Shown here: positions 8,231 to 17,661 of the stretch, piece by piece
How the letters are laid out: the number at the start of each line of letters is the position of its first letter
Numbering within the stretch: the first letter of the stretch is position 1
Source of the DNA: JBGTBD01 sp041749475
GTDB taxonomy: Bacteria > Pseudomonadota > Alphaproteobacteria > Rickettsiales > UBA998
Direction of reading: 5' to 3'
Length of the DNA: 64,000 nucleotides
NCBI GenBank assembly: GCA_041749475.1
Contig: JBGTBD010000034.1
Location: forward strand, 20,989 to 84,988
The notes under the pieces: generated by a model
What the model saw: only the letters and a program-made list of their open reading frames with translations
Told to the model about the DNA's origin: nothing
Databases searched by the model: none
Made by a program: the position numbers and the translations under genes

Positions 8231-9073
8231 CTATGCAGCAGCCAGCGTACGGGTCATGCGATCTGTGGCATCGGCCATACGCTCACTGATCGGCTCAGCG
8301 GCTTTTGAAGCCATCTGGAACATCATCTCGGAGATTTTCGCGGTCTCGTTGAAAACGCCGTCAATGTTAGATTTGAAGATTTTGCTTTGCAGTTCGAACA
8401 TATCGTTCAGCGTGCGGCACGCGAAGATCTCTTGCGAGAGTTCGACGTTCTGGGAGAAGATGTCGTTCGCGAAATTGAACATCTCTTCGCTCATCGTCTT
8501 GGAGATGCCGGCAGCGATATTGCCGCACTCGACGACTGCTTCGATATTGTCCTGGCTCATCGCCATCGCGTCGTTCATGGAACGTGCGGCAGCGTCAGCG
8601 GAACGGGTGACGTGTTGAACGCTCTCACGGCTCATGGAGAACATTTTCTCTTGCGCTTTCTGAGCTTCTTTCGCGCCGGTGGACATGATGTCCTTCACGG
8701 CCGTTGTGCCTTTACGGGCAGCGCCGGTGGCAGCGGATTTGGCGGATGCGGGCTGGAACGCCGCGCCCCAATTGGCCATGCTCGGCATACCTTGCATACC
8801 GCCACCGAAGGCTTTGGTCATCTTCTCGGTATTGTCGGAGGCCCTGCTGAACATATTAGCGAAAGGCTGGAAGTTCTGTGCTGCCTGCATGAATGGATTG
8901 TCCATCGTGGTGCGGGTAGCGCGCTCAGCCGTGCGGCGAGCGAACTTCTGTTGTGCGTCGGCGGTCTTGGAAAAAGTGTCCGTCGCTTTGGAAATGGTGC
9001 TGGTCGCTTTGCGCGCGGTGGTGCGTTTTGCAGTGCTACGACGAGCGGTGCTACGTTTACGTTTCGGGGCCAT
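8231..9073 (-). CDS. Phasin-family granule protein with basic histone-like N-terminus
   Basis: A 280-aa protein. The C-terminal half, from about residue 130, is the amphipathic helical Phasin_2 type region (NIEAVVECGNIAAGISKTMSE, FFARCTLNDMFELQSKIF-like segment) that coats polyhydroxyalkanoate granules. The first 55 residues are an Arg/Lys/Ala/Thr-rich tail (MAPKRKRSTARRSTAKRTT onward) resembling histone H1 or PhaF tails. The ATG at 9073 was chosen because AAAGGAGAT lies 7 nt upstream; the longer frame to 9202 has no ribosome site. It fits with phaA-phaB at 25.8-27.9 kb. DNA binding by the tail is inferred. Confidence 0.85.
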   Translation of the reverse strand: MAPKRKRSTARRSTAKRTTARKATSTISKATDTFSKTADAQQKFARRTAERATRTTMDNPFMQAAQNFQPFANMFSRASDNTEKMTKAFGGGMQGMPSMANWGAAFQPASAKSAATGAARKGTTAVKDIMSTGAKEAQKAQEKMFSMSRESVQHVTRSADAAARSMNDAMAMSQDNIEAVVECGNIAAGISKTMSEEMFNFANDIFSQNVELSQEIFACRTLNDMFELQSKIFKSNIDGVFNETAKISEMMFQMASKAAEPISERMADATDRMTRTLAAA

Positions 9074-9275
9074 GTGTATCTCCTTTATGTGAGCCTTGAA
9101 ATAATCTTCAGCCGGGCAAAACTCATTGAACGAAAACCCAACCAATTTCGATTGCGTCGACATATAGCACCCCACCCCCCCACGCGCAAGGTTTTTTTGC
9201 ACTGCAATATTAACTGTTTACCGGGAATTGTATGCTGAACATAAAGGGGGCATAAATACGCGATTAAAACAGCGC

Positions 9276-12194
9276 TTAATAATTCCATTCTTTGATGCGT
9301 TCGAGATGCGCATAATCGTTAAACGTTAATCCCTGTTGCTGATGCGGCAGGGCGATAAATGGCGCATGTTCGGAGAGGAAATAACGCAACAGTTCGAGAC
9401 ACCCATGACGCGCTTCCGAAACGATAGTTTCGACCGTCTTTTTCGTCCCTCCCATTGCGGTGATATTCAGCAAATCAGCACCCCCTAATTTCCAATATTC
9501 CAGACCCGAAACCTGCACCCCGGTCATGTCCTCCAGCACGAATGCTTCGACCGATAATTGCGGTGATATTCCCAACTCGACATCCGCTTTCGACGGTACG
9601 GTTCCCGTCTTATAATCGATGATGGTCGCACCCCCCTCCGCCGTTGCTTCAATACGATCTGCATGCGCTTTAATCACGACTGGAGTTGGCAGTGCATATT
9701 CATGCTTCAATTGCACTTCCGCCGTCACTGAAATTCCTCTCTCATCGCGCCGGGTTTTCTCCTCCGCGATGAACGCAGCGACCACGGCGACAAATTTCGG
9801 CCACCAGAAAATCTGCACATGCGGCTCATCGTTGAACGCCGCAAAATGCTGTGTACCGAATGCGAGCAATTGCGCCTCCGCATCCTCCGGTAATATGTCC
9901 GGATATGCCTGCACGAACGATCTCAGCGCGGCATGGAACGCCGTACCGTACACGCTGCGCTCAAGCTCGGTATCCAACGCGTCCAGCGGTTTGATGTTCA
10001 GTATCTTCTCCGCATAGAACGCGTACGGATCGCGCATCAACTTCTCGATACCCGTCGGCGAATATTGCACGGGACGTGTATGAAGTGGCGGTGCAAATTC
10101 CGGTGGCGCGAAACGCACCTCCTGCGCCTGCGCTATCTTCTGCACCGCCCAATACTTCCAGTGCGATGTGCGCGCTTTCCATGTGTCCACATCCACACCC
10201 TGCACCGCCAGAAATGTCTCGATACGTTGCCACCATCGCGTCGCCTGTAACGTCACTCCTTTGCACTGCGTCGTGCGCGTCAAAAACACTTCCGCGCCTG
10301 TACCAAGTTGAACCACATCATGCGCAGCTAACCCGACCTGTTGTTCGATGCCCGGCAAGCCAACACGTTGCTGCATAGCGACACTTAACCACGCATTGAA
10401 ATGCGGAGCACCCGGCCATGAATCTTCGTTCATTCCGGCGAGTATCATCCGGTCCGCACATTGCATCCGCGCTTCCATCGGACTGAGGATGTCGATACGC
10501 GCATCATTGGCGAACGGGGGGCGGTAATGTTCTTCCCCCAACACCTGCACTAATATGCCCCGATATGTAGTGCGTGACATCGCCCCCAACGCCTCTGCGC
10601 TATCTTGCAATCGGGTGATAGTTTTCAGCAGCGCCATCGCGTCATGACGCTGCCAGAAATCACCTGTATGTTCTGGTGCAGAACTGACCGCATCTTTCAA
10701 CCATCCAAGATGCCGCGCAAGGAAGGTTCCGAACGTCGCCTGCGATTCCTGTTTCGCCTCCTGCCGTAGGGTCAGAATACGCGCGGCAAATACTTTCGCA
10801 TCGGGTGAGAGCGTTGCCGACATACTCGCCTTATAAAGCACCCGCTCCAGACTCTCAGGCATATGATTGCGCAACACGCCTATCTCTAATTCGCGCGCGA
10901 TGACGCGCACCTGCCCCGGTGATATGCCGAACAACGCAAGCGGATGTTTGAGCAGCGCCAGCAACGCCGCACTGCCTTTGTCCAATAACAACACATCCGC
11001 CAGATGCAGGAACATACGCGCCGCCGCCGTCTGAATCAAAGGCTTGCCCGCCGAGTCATTAGCGATGATGCCATAGGCTTTCAAATGCTCCCCCACCCGC
11101 CGCGCAAGCGTACGGTCATGGGTGACGAGCAATGCTTTCTTATCCTTCTGCTCCATCGTTTCACGCAGCAGCAACGTGATGGCTAACGCTTCCTCTTCCT
11201 CGCTATCGCATTCGAGGAGGTGGAGTGCATCGAGCACATCGTCCCACGACTCCCTTCTCTCCTCATGCCAATGCACCATAGAGTCCGTCGGCAACATCGC
11301 GTGCGACCACAGGGCGCGGAAATGCGCATGGGGGTTGCCCCCCATCGGCAATAACTCCTCGACAGCCGCGCCCTTCAACCCGCAATGCGCGATCAACCGC
11401 ACCATCCCCCATTGCGGATGGGAAGGCGACAGCGCGTCCTGCAATGTCCCGTCCATCCCGCTATCGAACCCTGGAAGGATCAGCTTCCCTTCCGGCAACC
11501 TGCTGATGGTGCATATCAGATCAGCCGTCGCGGGGATGCTCCCCGTCGTCCCGGCGACGATGACGGGCGTGGCGGGCGGCGCATCGTCCCACGCCTGTTT
11601 CAACATCCCCAGCATCATGTTCCGCCGTTGGAGCGAATCCACCTTCCCTTCGCGGGCGAGCTGCTTCGGCCACCAGTCGAACACGATATCGAGCAGTTCC
11701 AGCGATAATTCCCAGTGATGGGCATATTCCTGCGGTGCGAGTGCACGGATGCGCGCATAGGGAACCTGCTCCCGGTCGCAACTATCGAGCAGCTCCGCAA
11801 GCGACCCCGCCAGACCAATCGCCTGCTCCTCCGGCAACTCCTGTTCCTTATTGCGGTAATATTCGGTGATCTTGCGACGGAGATGGCCAAGGCGGGTCAG
11901 CGGCGGCATCACCTCGGGAATATCCGCGAGCATTGCATCCCGCCCATACAGCAACTCCGGTATCAATGCGTCAATATCCGCATCCCCTAACGCCTGTATG
12001 CGTGGCAATAATAGCGGCTTTCCTCCCGTCTGCCGGAAAAACGCATCCCTGAGTGCCAGCGTCGAGCGGCGGGAGGGCAGGAAAATCAGGCAACGGCTAA
12101 GCGCCACCGGGTCATCGCCATACCACCCCAGCATATGCTCCGCCAGCGCATCCCCAAAACTTATCCCCGCAGGAATTGTGTAGATTTTATTCAT
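9276..12194 (-). CDS. addB: Double-strand break repair protein AddB
   Basis: Subunit of the AddAB helicase-nuclease that resects DNA ends for recombination. The 972-aa length fits the alphaproteobacterial AddB family. The N-terminal part is a helicase-like region without a Walker A GKT/S, as usual in this lineage (IYTIPAGISFGDALAEHML start). The C-terminal PD-(D/E)XK nuclease is clear: YSPTGIEKLMRDPYAFYAE, then ATIIDYKTGTVPSKADVE and the following SPQLSVEAF. The ATG at 12194 was chosen because GAAGGAGACGTC precedes it. The usual partner addA is not downstream; a phasin follows instead. Divergent from the ATPase gene at 12260. Confidence 0.93.
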   Translation of the reverse strand: MNKIYTIPAGISFGDALAEHMLGWYGDDPVALSRCLIFLPSRRSTLALRDAFFRQTGGKPLLLPRIQALGDADIDALIPELLYGRDAMLADIPEVMPPLTRLGHLRRKITEYYRNKEQELPEEQAIGLAGSLAELLDSCDREQVPYARIRALAPQEYAHHWELSLELLDIVFDWWPKQLAREGKVDSLQRRNMMLGMLKQAWDDAPPATPVIVAGTTGSIPATADLICTISRLPEGKLILPGFDSGMDGTLQDALSPSHPQWGMVRLIAHCGLKGAAVEELLPMGGNPHAHFRALWSHAMLPTDSMVHWHEERRESWDDVLDALHLLECDSEEEEALAITLLLRETMEQKDKKALLVTHDRTLARRVGEHLKAYGIIANDSAGKPLIQTAAARMFLHLADVLLLDKGSAALLALLKHPLALFGISPGQVRVIARELEIGVLRNHMPESLERVLYKASMSATLSPDAKVFAARILTLRQEAKQESQATFGTFLARHLGWLKDAVSSAPEHTGDFWQRHDAMALLKTITRLQDSAEALGAMSRTTYRGILVQVLGEEHYRPPFANDARIDILSPMEARMQCADRMILAGMNEDSWPGAPHFNAWLSVAMQQRVGLPGIEQQVGLAAHDVVQLGTGAEVFLTRTTQCKGVTLQATRWWQRIETFLAVQGVDVDTWKARTSHWKYWAVQKIAQAQEVRFAPPEFAPPLHTRPVQYSPTGIEKLMRDPYAFYAEKILNIKPLDALDTELERSVYGTAFHAALRSFVQAYPDILPEDAEAQLLAFGTQHFAAFNDEPHVQIFWWPKFVAVVAAFIAEEKTRRDERGISVTAEVQLKHEYALPTPVVIKAHADRIEATAEGGATIIDYKTGTVPSKADVELGISPQLSVEAFVLEDMTGVQVSGLEYWKLGGADLLNITAMGGTKKTVETIVSEARHGCLELLRYFLSEHAPFIALPHQQQGLTFNDYAHLERIKEWNY

Positions 12195-12259
12195 GACGTC
12201 TCCTTCATGGAAATTTAACGCCAATTTGAAAAGATGAACAGCCGTAATATATATAGTGT

Positions 12260-13942
12260 ATGAGTGTGACCGAGATGAGCGAACTGGAACAATCCCTCAA
12301 GAGCGAACTGGAATTCATCTGGGCGGCGCATACGTCCGTCGGGCTGGAGGGCTTTATGGCCGTCTATACCGACCCGACGCAGGACGTCTGGCGCTCGAAG
12401 GATGCAGGCCAACGCCTGATGTTCGGGCCTGACCAGACGGACGAGGCCATCGCCTTCGTCCTCAAGCATTATAATGACGGCAAGCTTCCAAACTCTTCGC
12501 CCCTGCTCAATCCCATCATCCATCACAAACAGGCGGATGGCAGCTACATCCCCGTCGGCAGCGGCGTCTTCTGGAGCACAGCATTCACGCTCGGCATCGC
12601 CAAATTGTCCGACGATCAGGAACGCCGCCCGCGTGATCTCGGCATCTTCACGAGCCACATGCATCGCGGCGAGGAAAAAAAGACCGGGCTGAAACTACTC
12701 GGCGTTTCCAAGACCGCCCTTCCCGTCACCCCCGATGGCCGCACCGTCACCGGCTGCCGTGAGGTTTACGAACTCACCGACATCCAGTCGGACATGTACT
12801 GGCCCTTCTATATCTTCTCCGGCATGAGCTATCTCTGTATGCACGGTCTGTTCAATCATCCCTCATGGGCGTCCATGCTGCCGGAAAACCTCACCGGCAA
12901 ACCCGCTTCCGAGGTCGTCAAGGATACGGCTATCGACATCCAGTCCCTCATCGACGCCAACACCTGCTGGAATTCCTACGACCGTCACCCCACCCTCTAT
13001 GACCGCTTCGGGACGGATACGAACAACATCGAGCATAATAATCGTTTCTATAACCTCTGCGCGCGTGACCTCCATCTGTTCGACCGCACGGGGCCGATGC
13101 GCAAAGGCGCGGAGGAAAAATTCGAATTCGTCGTTCCCGGCTATATCCCACGCGGCGCGGTATCGCTCCTTGCAGCGGCGGGGGGAACGGGGAAAAGCTC
13201 CGTCGCCCACATGCTCTGCGTGATGTCGTCCATTGATTACAGGCCGGACGAGGAAGCCCCCGTCTGGCTCGGCCAGACCCTGAACCCGGAAGTCACCAAA
13301 GGCATATGCGTGTATTTCTCAGGCGAGGACGGCCCGGCGATCATCAACGCCCGCGGCCAGCTCTTCGACCCCGAAGGCCGCGCCCAGCGCCTTCAGTTCC
13401 ACCGCACCGAATTTCAGGATCAGGAGATGTCCTTCGGCGATTATCTCCGGGGCCTGATGAAAATGCCCGATGTCTCCATCGTCGTCATCGACCCCGCGCG
13501 TAAATATTTGAACGGCGACGAGAACGATGCCGACGTCGTCAGTGAATTCTTCGAAGCCATCGAGGAATTCGCCATCCGCAAGAACTGCGCAATGCTCGTC
13601 GTCCACCACTTGCAGAAGGGTGCAAACCCGCAATCCGTGCGTGAAGTCCGTGATGAACTGCGCGGCTCACAAGTCTTCATCGACCGTCCCCGCTGTATCC
13701 TCGGCATGTATCGTGACGATAAACATACCGTGATGGGCGTCGCCAAGACCAACATCCCCCCCAACCTCGGCATGGTGCTGGACGAGCGTAAATTCACAAG
13801 AAATCCCAAAAACTTACGCCTCATCTGGCTCCCTGAGGAAACCAAGAAGGCATTTCTGGAGGAAGACGAACTCCAACGCCTCGAAGCCGAGGAATTCCAG
13901 AAGCTTGCCGACGAAGCCAAAGCCGCCGCTGAAAAAAAATAA
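12260..13942 (+). CDS. RepA/AAA_25-type ATPase of unknown role
   Basis: A 560-aa protein. The C-terminal half is a RecA-fold ATPase of the AAA_25/RepA helicase class: Walker A is in AAAGGTGKSSVAHM, Walker B in VSIVVIDPARKYL, and the sensor-like segment in MLVVHHLQKGANPQSV. The N-terminal 285 residues are not recognised; such proteins often pair this ATPase with a primase-like or DNA-binding part. The tail is Glu/Lys/Ala rich. No phage or plasmid genes lie nearby. It is divergent from addB with a 65-nt shared promoter region. No clear ribosome site precedes the ATG at 12260, and a second ATG at 12275 is possible. Confidence 0.75.
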   Translation: MSVTEMSELEQSLKSELEFIWAAHTSVGLEGFMAVYTDPTQDVWRSKDAGQRLMFGPDQTDEAIAFVLKHYNDGKLPNSSPLLNPIIHHKQADGSYIPVGSGVFWSTAFTLGIAKLSDDQERRPRDLGIFTSHMHRGEEKKTGLKLLGVSKTALPVTPDGRTVTGCREVYELTDIQSDMYWPFYIFSGMSYLCMHGLFNHPSWASMLPENLTGKPASEVVKDTAIDIQSLIDANTCWNSYDRHPTLYDRFGTDTNNIEHNNRFYNLCARDLHLFDRTGPMRKGAEEKFEFVVPGYIPRGAVSLLAAAGGTGKSSVAHMLCVMSSIDYRPDEEAPVWLGQTLNPEVTKGICVYFSGEDGPAIINARGQLFDPEGRAQRLQFHRTEFQDQEMSFGDYLRGLMKMPDVSIVVIDPARKYLNGDENDADVVSEFFEAIEEFAIRKNCAMLVVHHLQKGANPQSVREVRDELRGSQVFIDRPRCILGMYRDDKHTVMGVAKTNIPPNLGMVLDERKFTRNPKNLRLIWLPEETKKAFLEEDELQRLEAEEFQKLADEAKAAAEKK

Positions 13943-14022
13943 CCCTTTGTCATAAAAGGGTCATATTGCTTCGTTAAACTGCTAGTATAAAGTAATCTTA
14001 CGATACACAAAGGTTAGGGATT

Positions 14023-15327
14023 ATGGGAAAAGATAACATATTCAGTGATTTTGCTGATTCTATGGACAGCTTAACTGACGGCCTAAAAGAAATTACCGGA
14101 TTTGGCAAAAGAGGCTCCAAAGATGTTCGTGGACTTTTCGACAATGTAGGACGCACAATGAGCGTTGATCCAGCCAAACGGGGGGCACAAGCCGAGGGCT
14201 GGCATGCTCGTGAAGAAGGCTCCCTATGGAAGCGAGATGTATTTATTGGCAGACGTCTGGACACACAGGCGGGCAATGAGATAAGTGGTGTGAAACTGCA
14301 TAAAGCACGGAAATGGGCCGATTACCAGCATGAGCTCCTTGAAGGGGGCGGCCGGTACGTCGACCCTAACCAAAGTAGGCCCCGCTATCAACTCCAATCC
14401 GCGGATGGCGATGGCCTGGACACATCCTTGTACCAAGAGGCCGTCCTTCAGGATGGCCGGATGACCGCACCCCAAGTAGGCGGCGGCCGTCGCGAGGATG
14501 CATTCGGCGTTGACCCGGAAACCTACGCCGCTCGTCAGCAGTTCCGTGCCGCATTAAGTGCCGAGGACGGCATGTTTGGTGATTCCTATCGTGGTGGTGA
14601 CGAAGCGACCCTTTCCGCCAAAACCGTGATTAAGTTACGCGAACAGGCGGAGGCTCTTTCTCCGGGAGATCGTCAGGCGCTGAAGCAATCGTTAAGACGT
14701 GTCGGACTGGCGACGGATTCCTTTGTCATGACCGACTCTTCCCCAGACCAAATCGCCGCAGGCCTTGCCGCGATTGCCTCCACCCTGCCCCGTCAGGATC
14801 GGGAGAGGCTGGAAAAAGGCATGGATGCAGATTACTTACTAGCTAGCGACCACGAGAGAAAAGGCTTCGATATACTTGCCAGCCTTGCTGTATATACCGA
14901 CGAGGCATTGAGTGCATCTAGAGAAACGCGTGGTACGGGGCCGCGTCCGCTGGTATCCAGTGATGCACGGGCACAGAGCGCAAGTCTGGGTGCAGTCGGC
15001 ACTGACCCCATAATCGCCATTGCTCAACACTCTGCTAAAGACCCTGCCTTGCGCGATGGACTAATCAACAAAGGTGATAAAGGTGGAATGGTGGCGCAAA
15101 TCCAGATGGCTCTGGACGCTGCCGGCTATAACCTAGGTATTAACGGTGTGGATGCAAATTTCGGCAAAGACACGAAAAACGCTGCTATTAATGCTGGAAA
15201 AGACTTGGAATCATTAGGTGTCAGCAACAATATAGATAGCACTGGTGCTATTTCTCCTGAAGATATGGTAAAACTTGTTGAGAATCTGCCCCGACTGCAA
15301 GCGAAGAATGCCGGACAGGAAATCTAA
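14023..15327 (+). CDS. Large protein with C-terminal peptidoglycan-binding-like module
   Basis: A 434-aa protein. Residues about 345-425 resemble PG_binding_1 (NKGDKGGMVAQIQMALDAAG, then DANFGKDTKNAAINAG). The rest is acidic, Arg/Gly/Asp rich, without signal peptide or membrane helix and without a recognised catalytic motif. AGGTTAGGGATT precedes the ATG. The coding sequence is more AT-rich in places than its neighbours. It has the same general build as the protein at 189-1205, with the module at the other end. Function unknown. Confidence 0.65.
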   Translation: MGKDNIFSDFADSMDSLTDGLKEITGFGKRGSKDVRGLFDNVGRTMSVDPAKRGAQAEGWHAREEGSLWKRDVFIGRRLDTQAGNEISGVKLHKARKWADYQHELLEGGGRYVDPNQSRPRYQLQSADGDGLDTSLYQEAVLQDGRMTAPQVGGGRREDAFGVDPETYAARQQFRAALSAEDGMFGDSYRGGDEATLSAKTVIKLREQAEALSPGDRQALKQSLRRVGLATDSFVMTDSSPDQIAAGLAAIASTLPRQDRERLEKGMDADYLLASDHERKGFDILASLAVYTDEALSASRETRGTGPRPLVSSDARAQSASLGAVGTDPIIAIAQHSAKDPALRDGLINKGDKGGMVAQIQMALDAAGYNLGINGVDANFGKDTKNAAINAGKDLESLGVSNNIDSTGAISPEDMVKLVENLPRLQAKNAGQEI

Positions 15328-15371
15328 TTTCCATCTGGCATCATTCCTGCATCACATACTCTAAAGTTATC

Positions 15372-15386
15372 TTAATCAAAGGTTAA
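15372..15386. promoter_or_regulatory. CtrA-like full site TTAA-N7-TTAA
   Basis: Exact TTAA-TCAAAGG-TTAA, 56 nt upstream of the GGDEF gene start at 15443. Consistent with CtrA control of a diguanylate cyclase, a link known in other alphaproteobacteria. Binding here is inferred. Confidence 0.55.
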
Positions 15387-15442
15387 ACACGCCTCTTTTT
15401 AATGCGTGACCTGTTAAGATACGCTATAGAGGAGATAAGTGA

Positions 15443-16198
15443 ATGTCCCAACTGGTGTTTTCCGATATGCCGAATAGTTATGACCGCAAGGGCAAACCCC
15501 GCACCACGCTGCTGGAGGAAGCCTTCTCGCTGAACGTCACCGGCGGCAAGAAGCGCTTACCCGACCGTATCGCGATGCTCGGTATCCCCGATGACGAGAT
15601 GACCGAATCCGTCACCCTCGCCCTTTCCGCCATTTTCGAGAAGCTGGATGATTCGCAGGTCGAACTGCGTCAGGCGAAGGAACAATTGAAGGAGATGGAA
15701 TCGCTGGTCGATGTCGATCTCTTGGCCCCCATCCCCAACCTCCGCGCCTTCATGCGCCGCCTGACATGGGTCGTCTCCATGCTCAACCGCTATAACCACC
15801 CGTCGACGATCGTCTATTTCGATCTTAACGGGTTCAAGCAGATAAATGACACATTCGGCCACGCCGCCGGGGATATGGCCATCCGCCACGTCGCCGACCT
15901 GCTCACCCGCTCCAAGCGCGAATCCGATTTCCTCGCCCGCTTAGGGGGAGATGAATTTGCCATCATCATGTACTACGCCAATTCCGAAGCCGCCGAAAAA
16001 CGCGGCCACGCCATCGCCGAGAAACTGCGCCTGTCACCCTTCATCTTCAACGGTCAGCCGTTGCACCTCTCCACGGCAGTCGGCATCCATAATATCGTGC
16101 GTGGCGAAACACCGGAGCAGGCACTCGCCTCCGCCGACACATCCATGTTCAAAAACAAACGCTCACAATCCCGTGAGACGACGATGATGGACGCATAA
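15443..16198 (+). CDS. Diguanylate cyclase (GGDEF domain), soluble
   Basis: Predicted to make cyclic di-GMP from two GTP. The 251-aa protein has an N-terminal 90 residues ending in a short coiled coil (EKLDDSQVELRQAKEQLKE), then a GGDEF domain. The active-site motif is intact at residues 168-172 (ARLGGDEFAII), and FDLNGFKQINDTFGHAAGD is also canonical. R159-E-S-D162 matches the RxxD inhibitory site, so product feedback is likely. No membrane helix or sensory domain is visible. GAGGAGATAAGTG gives a strong ribosome site, and a CtrA-like site lies upstream. Confidence 0.93.
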   Translation: MSQLVFSDMPNSYDRKGKPRTTLLEEAFSLNVTGGKKRLPDRIAMLGIPDDEMTESVTLALSAIFEKLDDSQVELRQAKEQLKEMESLVDVDLLAPIPNLRAFMRRLTWVVSMLNRYNHPSTIVYFDLNGFKQINDTFGHAAGDMAIRHVADLLTRSKRESDFLARLGGDEFAIIMYYANSEAAEKRGHAIAEKLRLSPFIFNGQPLHLSTAVGIHNIVRGETPEQALASADTSMFKNKRSQSRETTMMDA

Positions 16199-16259
16199 CA
16201 TCCAACAGCCCGCACACTACGTCCCTACGGCGCTTTCACAAGAGTATGATCTGTGGGAC

Positions 16260-16439
16260 GTGCTTGCCATCGGCGTGGGCGGCACGGTGCTGTTCCTGTT
16301 GTGCCTGATGTTCCTCACCCATACCAGCAAATCATTCCTGCTCGCCCGCTATCCCAACGTCCGCCCCGGCACGATACTGATGACCAGCATGGGCATCTCC
16401 GCGCTCATCACGCTTGTGTACTTCTACCAATTATTCTAA
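16260..16439 (+). CDS. Possible small two-helix membrane protein
   Basis: The frame is open from 16188 and encodes two hydrophobic helices (VGGTVLFLLCLMFLTHT and TSMGISALITLVYFYQLF) separated by a basic loop. No ATG exists before the first helix; GTG at 16260 gives 59 aa, and an upstream non-standard start is conceivable. It lies between the GGDEF gene and tspO, close enough to be in one transcript. The helices look real; the start is uncertain. Confidence 0.45.
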   Translation: MLAIGVGGTVLFLLCLMFLTHTSKSFLLARYPNVRPGTILMTSMGISALITLVYFYQLF

Positions 16440-16449
16440 CGTCGCCTGT

Positions 16450-16944
16450 ATGAAACAGTATCTGGCACAGCACTGGCGCACCTATCTCGGCTTCTTCGCC
16501 GCCATCCTCGTGGTGCAGGTCACCTCCTCACTTGTCACGTTCACCTCGGTCACCACCTGGTATCAGTCGCTGAACAAACCGGCATGGACACCGCCGGATT
16601 GGGTCTTCGGCCCGGTATGGACGATACTCTATATCATGATCGCCATCGCTGGCGCTCGGGCATGGAGCGCACTGGAAGGAACCTTCCGCCAGAAACTGAA
16701 CCACCCCGCCATCTCCGCTTTCATCATCCAGCTCTTCTATAATTGGCTATGGTCGCTACTGTTCTTCGGCCTGCGCAATCCGTTGCTGGGGCTGATCGAT
16801 ATCGTCATGCTGGTCGCCGCCCTCAGCGTCACCATCCTGCGCATGAAGAAACTGGACATCATCGCCACCCGCCTGCTGATCCCCTACCTGCTCTGGGTAC
16901 TCTACGCCACCACCCTCAACGCAGGCATCTTCTTCATGAACTGA
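16450..16944 (+). CDS. tspO: TspO/MBR family tryptophan-rich sensory protein
   Basis: A 164-aa five-helix inner-membrane protein of the TspO/peripheral benzodiazepine receptor family, which binds porphyrins and heme in alphaproteobacteria. The signature WYQSLNKPAWTPPDWVFGPVW with the following TILYIMIAIAGARAW is intact, as are the Trp-rich NWLWSLLFFGLRNPL and the final YLLWVLYATTLNAGIFF. I start at MKQYLAQHW (16450); the upstream 12 codons of the longer frame overlap the preceding small ORF. Confidence 0.95.
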   Translation: MKQYLAQHWRTYLGFFAAILVVQVTSSLVTFTSVTTWYQSLNKPAWTPPDWVFGPVWTILYIMIAIAGARAWSALEGTFRQKLNHPAISAFIIQLFYNWLWSLLFFGLRNPLLGLIDIVMLVAALSVTILRMKKLDIIATRLLIPYLLWVLYATTLNAGIFFMN

Positions 16945-17120
16945 TGGATTACCATCCATCACACCCATTTCCCCACCCGGTTTTGTTACAATTTTGTTAA
17001 ATTGCCTGCGTTATTAATGAAAATTAACTAATACAGCAGTATACTGGGATTGTTACCTTTCCTCTGCATCCCCAAGCAAACCCGCTTATGGAGCAGAGCT
17101 AAACCAAGGGAAACTTGATC

Positions 17121-17453
17121 ATGAATACCTCCAACGGTGCTCGTGGTTTTCTGGCTGCTCTCTTTGTCACTCTCGGTCTTTCCGCTTGTGGCACAACTGG
17201 CAACCTATCGAGTATCACGTCCACTTCCACCAACCCGGCCGATCTCGCTTACAGGCAGTTCGCGCTGGATGTGGAAATGGGCAAGATACAGCGGAAGAAG
17301 GATGGTGTTCTCTGGCTCTACGCGGATTCCAATTACCAAGGAAAATTTTCTTGCAAAATGTGGGTTCCCGTCGAGACAAGCAGTCTGGTTGAGAATGGTA
17401 AGCGTACTGCGCTAGCCTTCACCGAGACCAGCGCCTGCGAACCCAACTCCTAG
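17121..17453 (+). CDS. Small lipoprotein
   Basis: A 110-aa protein with a type II signal peptide and lipobox GLSAC (Cys 23). The mature part has the segment DLAYRQFALDVEMGKIQRK and two more cysteines (FSCKMW and TSACEP) that could form a disulfide. No family recognised. The ATG at 17121 is preferred to a TTG 6 nt upstream; AAGGGAAACTTGATC precedes it. It is followed by a hairpin at 17462-17509. Confidence 0.7.
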   Translation: MNTSNGARGFLAALFVTLGLSACGTTGNLSSITSTSTNPADLAYRQFALDVEMGKIQRKKDGVLWLYADSNYQGKFSCKMWVPVETSSLVENGKRTALAFTETSACEPNS

Positions 17454-17461
17454 TCCGCCTC

Positions 17462-17509
17462 GCAAGGAGCACATAGATCCTCTCACAAGGTAATCTATGT
17501 GCCCCTTGC
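17462..17509 (+). terminator. Hairpin after the lipoprotein gene
   Basis: GCAAGG-AGCACATAGAT pairs with ATCTATGTGC-CCCTTGC around a 14-nt loop directly after the lipoprotein stop. No T-run follows, so it could be a transcript-end stabiliser rather than a true intrinsic terminator. Confidence 0.55.
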
Positions 17510-17661
17510 ACCCTTCTCCTCTCACCCATTTCCCATCGCCTCTCACATATCTCACCACCGCATCCACACCTCCCGCGATGGGTGCATTTCTGATTGCACC
17601 CCCACCGCAATTGCGTTACACCGGAAGACTATTCCACCCGCCGTCGATAGGTGATTCCGAC

